This document shows positions 52,344 through 58,633 of a stretch of DNA of 58,633 bases, piece by piece. Where the stretch lies: positions 1-58,633 of the forward strand of contig SIBG01000015.1 of NCBI GenBank assembly GCA_009695305.1, given 5' to 3'. Within the stretch, counting starts at the first letter, position 1. Every line of letters begins with the position of its first letter. Both the position numbers and the translations under genes were made by a program. This stretch comes from Opitutus sp. (lineage in GTDB: Bacteria; Verrucomicrobiota; Verrucomicrobiia; Opitutales; Opitutaceae). The notes below the pieces were generated by a model, which saw only the letters and a program-made list of their open reading frames with translations, was not told the origin of the DNA and made no database searches.

Positions 52344-53654
52344 ATGCGCCCGCCCCTCACCCGTCGCAATTTCATCGGTCGCGCGGCCACCGCCGGCGCC
52401 GGCCTCGCCCTCGGTCTGCCCGGCGCGGCCGCGGCCGAAAAATCCCCTGCTTCCGTGGTGAAGCAAGCCGTGGGGGACTGGCCGCTCTCGGATCAGCGCG
52501 ACGCGGAGGCCTTGCTCCAGGTTTTGCAGAGCGGTCACTGGGGCCGCACGAGCGGTGGCGCCCGCGTCAAGGAATTTGAAGCGGCGTTCGCGCAGCGGAT
52601 GCACGCGAAGTATTGCGTCGCGACCTCGTCCGGCACCACCGCGCTCCTGGCCGCCTTCGGTGCACTCAATCTCGGCCCCGGCGACGAGGTCATCCTGCCG
52701 CCCTACACGTTTGTCGCGACGTTCAACGCCATCACTAACAGCTACGCGCTGCCGGTTTTCGCCGACACCGATGCCGCCAGCTTTCAAGTCGACCCCGCGA
52801 GAATGGCCGCCGCCATCACGCCCGCAACGAAACTCCTCCTCCCCGTCCATATCGCCGGCTCACCCGCCGACCTCGACGCCATCTCCGCGCTGGCGAAAGC
52901 CCGCGGGCTCGCCCTGGTCGAAGACGCGTGTCAGGCGCCGCTTGCCGAGTGGCGCGGCCAGCCGGTCGGCACGGCGGGCCTCGGTGGCTGTTTCAGTTTT
53001 CAAGCCAGCAAGAATCTCACCTGCGGCGAAGGCGGCGCCATCCTCACCAACGACGAGACCTTCGCCAACCTCTGCTACGATTTTCATACGCCGACGGGCG
53101 GAAAGAAGAGCGTCAGTTCGGGCCGCGGCGCCAACTATCGTCTCACTGAATTCCAAGCCGCGCTCCTCCTCGCGCAGCTGACCCGCCTCGAAGCGCAGGC
53201 GAAAACGCGCGACGCCAACGCCGCTTACCTCAGCGAACTCCTCCACCAGATCCCCGGCACCGTCCCCGCGGCGCTCGCCGCCGGCTGCACCCGCAGCGCC
53301 TGGCATCTTTACATGTTTCGCTACGACGCCACGAAATTCGCCGGTCTCACTCGCGCGAAATTTCTCCAGGCGCTCGCCCAGGAGGGCGTCGCGGCCAGCA
53401 GCGGCTACACCAGCCTCAACGTCTCACCGCACGTCAAAGCTCTCGCGACGAACCGACACTACCTGCGCATCTACGGGTCGGCTGCCATGGCCGCGTGGGT
53501 CGAGCGCAACCACTGCCCGGTGAATGACCGCCTCGTCGAGGAAGCCGTCTGGTTCGCGCAAACAAAACTGCTCGCCGCCCGCTCCGAGATGGACCGCATC
53601 GCCAGTGTGATCGCCGGCGTCCAAAAGCGCGCCGGCGACCTGGCGCGTTCCTAA
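52344..53654 (+). CDS. DegT/DnrJ/EryC1 PLP aminotransferase with a Tat-like signal
   Basis: 436 residues. The first 32 (LTRRNFIGRAATAGAGLALG) read as a Tat signal followed by an AAAA-type cleavage site. The enzyme then shows VATSSGTTALLAAFGAL, LVEDACQAPLAEW (Asp194) and FQASKNLTCGEGGA with the Schiff-base Lys223. An intact PLP site on an exported protein implies folding with cofactor before export. The likely role is amination of a keto sugar or sugar derivative outside the cytoplasm, perhaps after the adjacent Tat-exported oxidoreductase. Next comes a GNAT gene after 38 bases. Confidence 0.83.
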   Translation: MRPPLTRRNFIGRAATAGAGLALGLPGAAAAEKSPASVVKQAVGDWPLSDQRDAEALLQVLQSGHWGRTSGGARVKEFEAAFAQRMHAKYCVATSSGTTALLAAFGALNLGPGDEVILPPYTFVATFNAITNSYALPVFADTDAASFQVDPARMAAAITPATKLLLPVHIAGSPADLDAISALAKARGLALVEDACQAPLAEWRGQPVGTAGLGGCFSFQASKNLTCGEGGAILTNDETFANLCYDFHTPTGGKKSVSSGRGANYRLTEFQAALLLAQLTRLEAQAKTRDANAAYLSELLHQIPGTVPAALAAGCTRSAWHLYMFRYDATKFAGLTRAKFLQALAQEGVAASSGYTSLNVSPHVKALATNRHYLRIYGSAAMAAWVERNHCPVNDRLVEEAVWFAQTKLLAARSEMDRIASVIAGVQKRAGDLARS

Positions 53655-53692
53655 ACGTTGCCTGAGCCCGGTCGCGCGACTGACGTAATCGG

Positions 53693-54634
53693 ATGCCCGC
53701 CCCGCTCGACCTCCGCCCGCTCGCTCCGGCCGACCATGAAGCGGCGGCCCGCCTGCTCCATCGCTCGTTGGTGCACTGGTATCAGAGCCGCCTCGGGCAG
53801 GGTGCCAGATTTGGCGACCGGCACGAACCGTTCCGACTTTTCCCCGAAGTTTACGCGGCGCTGGACCCGGGGCACGCGATCGCCGCCCACGACGCTGCTT
53901 CCGGAAATTTGCTCGGCGTGTGCTTCGTTCATCCGCGCCGGACGCATGTCTCGCTCGGCATCGTCGCCACCACCCCGGAAGCCCAAGGTCGGGGCGTCGC
54001 GCGCGCGATGGTTACTCCGGTCCTCGCGCAAGCCAGTCGCGCCGGTCTCCCGGTCCGGCTCGTGTCGAGTCTGCTCAACCTCGATTCATTTTCCCTCTAC
54101 TCGCGCCTCGGGTTCGTGCCCCACACGCTTTATCAAGATCTCGCCCTCACGGTCCCGGTCACCGGCCTGCCCACGCCGCCGCCGCCCGCCGCCGCGCGCG
54201 TCCGCCTGACGACGAATCCGGCTGATGCCGCCCGGGTCGCAGCGTTCGAGCTGGAGTGGCAGGGAATTCATCGCGAGCCCGACTACGCCTTCTTTCTCCA
54301 CAATCAGGTGGGAGCGTGGCGCGTCTGGGTGCTCGAGGACGCCGGCGGTGCCCTCGAGGGATTTCTCGTCGCGAGCCACCATCCGGCGTGCGTGATGCTC
54401 GGCCCCGGAGTCGCCCGCGACGAAGCCGCCGCGGCCGCTTTGCTCTGGCGCGCACTCGATGCCATGCGTGGCGCCAGCCCGGTCTTCCTCGTGCCCTGCG
54501 CCGCGGCCCAACTGGTGCGGCAGTGCTACACGTGGGGCGCCCGCAACGTCGAGCTGCATGCCGCCCAGGCGATCGGCCTCGTGCCGCCGGCGCGCGGTGT
54601 CGCGTTTCCGACTTTTCTCCCAGAGTCTGGCTAA
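53693..54634 (+). CDS. double-domain GNAT acetyltransferase
   Basis: 313 residues, cytoplasmic. The first GNAT domain (about 1-155) has SLGIVATTPEAQGRGVARAM (acetyl-CoA-binding Q/RxxGxG/A loop) and LNLDSFSLYSRLGFVP. The second half (about 165-310) looks like a degenerate GNAT domain without a clear R/QxxGxG/A loop but with GARNVELHAAQAIG. Members transfer acetyl groups to amines or protein N-termini; the acceptor is not known. In a cluster with aminotransferases it could acetylate an amino sugar. Confidence 0.75.
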   Translation: MPAPLDLRPLAPADHEAAARLLHRSLVHWYQSRLGQGARFGDRHEPFRLFPEVYAALDPGHAIAAHDAASGNLLGVCFVHPRRTHVSLGIVATTPEAQGRGVARAMVTPVLAQASRAGLPVRLVSSLLNLDSFSLYSRLGFVPHTLYQDLALTVPVTGLPTPPPPAAARVRLTTNPADAARVAAFELEWQGIHREPDYAFFLHNQVGAWRVWVLEDAGGALEGFLVASHHPACVMLGPGVARDEAAAAALLWRALDAMRGASPVFLVPCAAAQLVRQCYTWGARNVELHAAQAIGLVPPARGVAFPTFLPESG

Positions 54635-54694
54635 CGAAGTTTTGCCGTCGGGCGACGCTGCCTTTCCCTCCCTCCCCGCTTCCAACGTTCACTC

Positions 54695-56095
54695 ATGCAT
54701 CTCCCTCACCTCATCCGAACCCCGCTGCTCGTCCTCCTGCTCACGGTGCCCGGTGCCGCCGCTTTCGCCGCCGACCGGCCGCCCGCGCCGGCCGGCTGGC
54801 GCGCCGGCACGGGCCGCGCGAACATTACTCCCGGCGACGCCGTGTGGATGACCGGCTATGCCACGCGCGATCACCCGGCCGAAGGCACGGCGCAGGCGCT
54901 GTGGGTCAAGGCACTCGCCGTGGCCGATCCCGCGGGCAACCGCGGCGTGCTGCTCACGCTCGATCTCTGCGGCGTCACGCGCGAAATCTCCGATCGCGTC
55001 GCCGCTGAGCTCAAGCGCCGCTACGGCCTGCCGCGCAGCGCGGTCATGACCAACGTCTCGCACACGCATTGCTCGCCGTGGCTGGCCGGAAACATCCTGG
55101 CTCTGCGGGTTTTCCCCCCGGAAGGAGTGCAGAAGGCCGTCGAGTATTCCCGCCAGCTGGAGGAGAAAATGATCGCCGCCGCCGCCGCCGCGCTCGAGAC
55201 GCTCGCTCCCGCCACGCTCGCCTGGGGCGAAGACGCCGCGACGTTTGGCATCAATCGCCGCGAGAACTCCGAAAAAGACGCCCCCGCCCGCCGCGCCGCC
55301 GGCACCCTCCGCGGGCCGTCCGATCCACGCGTGCCGGTGCTCGCCATTCACGACGCCGCCACCGGCGCACTCCGCGGCCTCCTCCTTTCCTACGCCTGCC
55401 ACAACACCACCCTCTCCTTCTACCAATGGCACGGCGACTACGCCGGCTGCGCCCAGGCCGAACTCGAACGCCGCCACCCGGGCGCCACCGTCCTTTTCAC
55501 CATCGGCTGCGGCGCCGACATCAACCCCAATCCGCGCGGCACGGTCGCACTCGCCGAGGAACACGGCCGGACGCTCGCTGACGCCGCCGACCGTGCGCTC
55601 GGCCGGCAACTCACGCCGATCGCCGGCACCTTCGCCTCGGCGCTCGACGACGTCCCGCTCACTTTTGCCAGCAAGCCCACGGAAGCCGAACTCCGCACCG
55701 CGATGGAAAAAGAGCAGCCGAACAAGTCCATGCATCAGGCGTGGTCGATGGCGATCACCGCCCAACTCCGCACGTCAGGCGATGCCGCCCTCCGCTACGC
55801 CTACCCCGTCCAGACGTGGAAACTCGGCAATCTTTCCTGGGTGGCGCTCGGCGGCGAAGTCGTCGTCGACTACGGCCTCCGTCTCCGCGCGGAGCACCAA
55901 GGCGCGCTGTGGGTCTTCGGTTACTCGACCGACGTGATGGCCTACATCCCCAGCGAACGCGTCCTCAAAGAAGGTCGCTACGAAGGAGCCACCTCGATGA
56001 TCCCCTACGGACGTCCCGGCCCGTGGACGCCCGGCCTTGAGGAAAAGATCATCGCGAAGACTCACGAACTGCTCGCCCAAACGCACCCGAAGTAG
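54695..56095 (+). CDS. exported neutral/alkaline ceramidase-like protein
   Basis: 466 residues with a signal peptide (IRTPLLVLLLTVPGAAAFA). The neutral-ceramidase N-terminal domain is recognisable from AGTGRANITPGDAVWMTGYA, MTNVSHTHCSPWLAGN (zinc histidines) and SYACHNTTLSFYQWHGDY. In the ceramidases the nucleophile lies in a GD-[IV]-SPN motif; here the stretch reads IGCGADINPNPRG, with Asn where Ser is expected. This argues for a different hydrolase or a non-ceramidase role, as in many PVC-group homologues. The rest of the cluster suggests a glycan or lipid-linked substrate. Confidence 0.75.
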   Translation: MHLPHLIRTPLLVLLLTVPGAAAFAADRPPAPAGWRAGTGRANITPGDAVWMTGYATRDHPAEGTAQALWVKALAVADPAGNRGVLLTLDLCGVTREISDRVAAELKRRYGLPRSAVMTNVSHTHCSPWLAGNILALRVFPPEGVQKAVEYSRQLEEKMIAAAAAALETLAPATLAWGEDAATFGINRRENSEKDAPARRAAGTLRGPSDPRVPVLAIHDAATGALRGLLLSYACHNTTLSFYQWHGDYAGCAQAELERRHPGATVLFTIGCGADINPNPRGTVALAEEHGRTLADAADRALGRQLTPIAGTFASALDDVPLTFASKPTEAELRTAMEKEQPNKSMHQAWSMAITAQLRTSGDAALRYAYPVQTWKLGNLSWVALGGEVVVDYGLRLRAEHQGALWVFGYSTDVMAYIPSERVLKEGRYEGATSMIPYGRPGPWTPGLEEKIIAKTHELLAQTHPK

Positions 56096-56140
56096 CCGAG
56101 TTTTGCCCGCAACCGATCTCCGACCACTCGGAAGATTGCC

Positions 56141-56196
56141 AGGTCGGGCGGGACCGCCGGGCCCGCCCCGCCTCGAGGCGCTAACGCCGGGGACGG
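56141..56196. repeat. REP-like palindromes in the gap after the ceramidase-like gene
   Basis: GGTCGGGCGGGACCGCCGGG with a GGCGGG/CCCGCC stem, followed by CCTCGAGGCGCTAACGCCGG with a GGCG/CGCC stem. Sequence differs from the other families. They occupy part of the 173-base convergent gap 56096-56268, which holds no other recognised feature. Confidence 0.4.
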
Positions 56197-56268
56197 TCCA
56201 CGCCCACGCGCCGACGGAAAGGCAAAAACTGTCAGCGGGGCCGCGTTTGGCGTCGGCTCCGTTTTCGC

Positions 56269-57417
56269 TCACGGCGCGATCTCCGCCAGTCCAATTCCAC
56301 GCTCTCCCGCCACGGCATAGAACAGATACGTCTTGCCCTCCTCGCGGTAAATGAACGGGTCCCGCAACGCGTGCGCCGCGCCCGTTTCTCCCGCGATCGC
56401 GGCGCGCGTCTTGATCACGGTCCCGCCCTCCGATCGCGTGATCGGGAGGTTGGCTCCCTCGTAGTCCATTTCCGGAACCATCACCTGGATCGGCGTCGCC
56501 GCTCGCCAAGTTTTCGGATCGGCGTTCAGGGTGATCCGCGTCATCATGATCGCCTCGGGCGCATCCCCCGTCCGCGTGTAGAAGATCGTCAACCGATCGC
56601 CGTCCAACCTCACCCCCGTGTGCCGCACCTTTCCCGGCTTGCCGACGTCGTCGCCGGCGTCCGCCGCTTTGCTTTTCTTCTTCGATTTGTCGTTCGGCTC
56701 ATTCGCCGCCACCGCCAGCGCATCACTGACCTCCTCAAAGTTCGTCAGCCCGTCGCGGGACCGCAGCAGCGACGCATCGCGATCGATGGCGTAGGTGTTT
56801 CCCTGCCACTGAAACACGCGAAAGTAAGGCCGGCCCAGTTCCCCGGGCGCCGGCTTGAAGTGCAACCCGTCCGACGACAACGCCACCGACTCCGCGTGAC
56901 CCACCGCGCCTTTGGAGTGGAAATACAGCCGGATCTGCTTGGTCGCTTCGTCCACCTGCACGTCCGGCGCCGCGAGGTGGCCATGTGGGTTTCCTTCAAT
57001 CCCGTTGACCTCGTAAACTTGCGACAACGTCAGCGTGCCCGGCGCATGGACGTGCCACGGCCCTTCGATCCGGTCCGCATAGGCCAGGCGGATGTAGGTC
57101 CCGTGATGCGAACTGAAATAGAGGTAATATTTTCCCAACGGATTGGGCAGCCACGAAGGAACCTTGATCACCGACGGGAAATCGATGTTCCACCCCGCCG
57201 GTGCGCCCTGGTCCTGGCCGGAAATCATTTCCGGACGGATGATCGGATTGCCCGCAAACCGCGTGATCGCCGGCTTCGCCAAGGGAGCGATGAGGGTGAT
57301 CGCGGCTGCGGTCGGCGGCGTGGGCTCGGGCTTTTCCGCGGGTTTTTTCGGCTTGGCGGCGAAAGCGGGAACAATGAGCAGCGCGGTCAGGAGACTGAGA
57401 GGTCGGCGCGAGGACAT
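56269..57417 (-). CDS. exported GH43-like five-bladed propeller protein
   Basis: 382 residues with a signal peptide (LSLLTALLIVPAFAAKP). Repeated blade motifs are visible: NPIIRPEMI, VPSWLPNPLGKYYLYFSSHHG, LAYADRIEGPWHVH, DVQVDEATKQIRLYFHS and RDPFIYREEGKTYLFYAVAGE. They match the GH43/GH117/DUF-type propeller fold. The GH43 catalytic Asp/Asp/Glu triad cannot be located with confidence, so a hydrolase or lectin-like role is open. The ATG at 57417 is preferred over one at 57522, which adds residues of no signal character. It is 67 bases downstream of a paralogue on the same strand. Confidence 0.75.
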   Translation of the reverse strand: MSSRRPLSLLTALLIVPAFAAKPKKPAEKPEPTPPTAAAITLIAPLAKPAITRFAGNPIIRPEMISGQDQGAPAGWNIDFPSVIKVPSWLPNPLGKYYLYFSSHHGTYIRLAYADRIEGPWHVHAPGTLTLSQVYEVNGIEGNPHGHLAAPDVQVDEATKQIRLYFHSKGAVGHAESVALSSDGLHFKPAPGELGRPYFRVFQWQGNTYAIDRDASLLRSRDGLTNFEEVSDALAVAANEPNDKSKKKSKAADAGDDVGKPGKVRHTGVRLDGDRLTIFYTRTGDAPEAIMMTRITLNADPKTWRAATPIQVMVPEMDYEGANLPITRSEGGTVIKTRAAIAGETGAAHALRDPFIYREEGKTYLFYAVAGERGIGLAEIAP

Positions 57418-57484
57418 GAACGAAAGACGCGCCCGCGGTTGATCGGTTGCCCGATCTTCGGGGGGCGGATTCTGAGCGTGGTCT

Positions 57485-58633
57485 TCAGTCGCGCAGGAGG
57501 GCGCCCGCGATGCCGCCCTCACCCGCCACCGAGTAGAGGAGGTAAGTCTTCCCCTCGTCGCGGAAGATCCCGGGATCGCGCAGCTCGCGAAACAACGGCC
57601 GCGGCATTTTTTGCATGCCTTGGTTCGTCGGCGCCCCGAGTGGCATGTTGACGCCTTCGTAATCCATCTCCGGCAGCAGCACCGTGACCGGCGGCGAGAG
57701 GCGCCAGGTTTTCCAATCGCCCGTCAAACTCGCTTGCGCGCACATGAGGTGCTCCGGCAAATCGCCACCGCGGCTGAAGAAAACAGTGAGGACATCGCCG
57801 TCGATTTTCGCCGCATTGTGGCGCATTTCTCCGGGCAGAACGTCCTCCTCACCACTTGCCCGCTTGAGGGCGTTCCGGACTCCGACCGCGGGCAGGTTGG
57901 TGCCGCGCACCTTGCGGCCGACGGCGACGGCGAAGTCCGTGTTGCCGGACTCGAAATTGGTCACGCCGTCGCGCGAGCGGGTGATCCCGCCGATCCGGTC
58001 GAGAGCGTAGTAATATCCGTCGCGGCGGAAAACGCGGATGTAGGGTTGGCCGATCGGCTTCGTATTGATCGGGCGGAAGCTGATTCCGTCGGGTGAAACG
58101 GCGACCCCAGAGCGGTGACCCCACATGTCGCGCGGCGTGATCGAAAAATGGAAATACATGCGGATCTCCTTTTTCTCGTCGTCCACGTGCACGTCGGGCG
58201 AGGCGATGTGCTTGCCCGCGACCTCGGATTCTTTCCCGCCGGCGTGGGCCCGCGCGACGGCGAGCATCTGCTCCAATTTCATCGTGCCGGGCTCGTAGAT
58301 CGTCCAAGGACCCTCGACCTGGTTGGCGTAGGCGAGGCGGATGTAGGCGCCTTTGTGATCGGCGAAATAGAGATAATATTTGCCAAGCGGATTCGGCAGC
58401 CAGCTCGGCACGCGAATCAGCGACGGGTAGCAGATATTGGTGCCATCCGGGCCGGGCAGCATCTCGTGCCGGATGATGGGATTCTCTTTGAAGCGGACGA
58501 CCGTGGGCGGCCGCGGTGCCGGCAGGGTGATTTCACCCGCGACCGCGGGTCCACTGCCGGCGGCCGGCGCGCCCGCCGTGAGCGGGAATATCTTCAGGTC
58601 GTCGTATTCGCAGCGGACGGTGTGCCCCATCTG
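57485..58633 (-). CDS. GH43-like propeller protein, 5' end cut by the window edge
   Basis: At least 382 residues; the reading frame is open to the last base, so the true start is probably outside. It matches its downstream neighbour in FKENPIIRHEML, VPSWLPNPLGKYYLYFADHKG, LAYANQVEGPWTIYEPGT, DVHVDDEKKEIRMYFHF and RDPGIFRDEGKTYLLYSVAGE. The N-terminal YDDLKIFPLTAG before the linker could be the end of another domain, for instance a jelly-roll module, and would make it longer than its paralogue. The pair probably arose by tandem duplication. Confidence 0.75.
   Translation of the reverse strand, partial: QMGHTVRCEYDDLKIFPLTAGAPAAGSGPAVAGEITLPAPRPPTVVRFKENPIIRHEMLPGPDGTNICYPSLIRVPSWLPNPLGKYYLYFADHKGAYIRLAYANQVEGPWTIYEPGTMKLEQMLAVARAHAGGKESEVAGKHIASPDVHVDDEKKEIRMYFHFSITPRDMWGHRSGVAVSPDGISFRPINTKPIGQPYIRVFRRDGYYYALDRIGGITRSRDGVTNFESGNTDFAVAVGRKVRGTNLPAVGVRNALKRASGEEDVLPGEMRHNAAKIDGDVLTVFFSRGGDLPEHLMCAQASLTGDWKTWRLSPPVTVLLPEMDYEGVNMPLGAPTNQGMQKMPRPLFRELRDPGIFRDEGKTYLLYSVAGEGGIAGALLRD

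Noticed and set aside
1..58633. CRISPR array, tRNA/rRNA genes, insertion sequence or prophage
   Set aside because: No direct-repeat array, cloverleaf-like gene, transposase, integrase or phage structural gene was seen.

Overview
The window looks like a chromosomal segment of a high-GC member of the Verrucomicrobia, most probably Opitutales/Opitutaceae. Four things point there. A 1,427-residue PVC-type protein joins an SGNH-like domain, a dehydrogenase-type propeller, HEAT repeats and a cytochrome c. The TonB-dependent receptor has the alanine/proline-rich leader and 'LSPFEV' entry to its plug that are familiar from Opitutaceae. Many secreted enzymes carry Tat signals (RRSFLK, RRTFLK, RRNF). 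The accessory genes are mostly glycan-active. No rRNA, tRNA, CRISPR array, transposase, integrase or phage gene was seen, and no gap between genes exceeds 300 bases.

Layout. (1) 149-7595, minus: the PVC heme protein, then an Asp-box (BNR) propeller protein translationally coupled to a secreted lyase-like protein. (2) 7640-8176, plus: a secreted RidA-family protein. (3) 8221-12808, minus: a rhamnosidase (GH78), a PmoA-like DUF6807 protein and an exported class V aminotransferase, joined by ATGA stop/start overlaps. (4) 12915-18153, plus: a sugar-isomerase-like TIM barrel, a LacI-family regulator and a large TonB-dependent receptor ending at a strong terminator. This looks like an oligosaccharide uptake and regulation unit facing the rhamnosidase operon. 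(5) 18399-25049: an octaheme cytochrome c, a small membrane protein and two lipase-maturation-factor-like/Sel1 paralogues meeting tail to tail with one base between their stops. (6) 25254-35173, plus: a lipoprotein, then a ROK kinase coupled to two Tat-exported heparinase-like proteins, a sodium:solute symporter, an isochorismatase-fold hydrolase and a DegT-type aminotransferase. (7) 35303-40157: a coupled amidohydrolase pair, one lacking the metal ligands, divergent from an epimerase-like / DHDPS-like / M20 hydrolase operon. (8) 40267-41002: a UPF0175/DUF3368 toxin-antitoxin pair. (9) 41160-56095, plus: ribulokinase, sulfatase, two OppA-like lipoproteins flanking a beta-lactamase-like hydrolase and an M28 peptidase, a Tat-exported Gfo/Idh/MocA oxidoreductase, a Tat-exported DegT aminotransferase, a double GNAT protein and a ceramidase-like protein. 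(10) 56269-58633, minus: two paralogous GH43-like propeller proteins, the second cut by the window edge.

Taken together the genes fit a polysaccharide scavenger. Exported lyases, a rhamnosidase, a sulfatase and propeller proteins would release sugars, the TonB receptor and the symporter would import them, and ROK kinase, ribulokinase, isomerase, epimerase and aldolase-like enzymes would process them under LacI-type control. The actual substrates cannot be read from the sequence.

The gaps carry many short palindromes, usually in head-to-head pairs with a GTGG/GTAG/GGAA head, an architecture like that of REP/REPIN elements. At least five different sequence families are present, and no REP-associated transposase is visible in the window.
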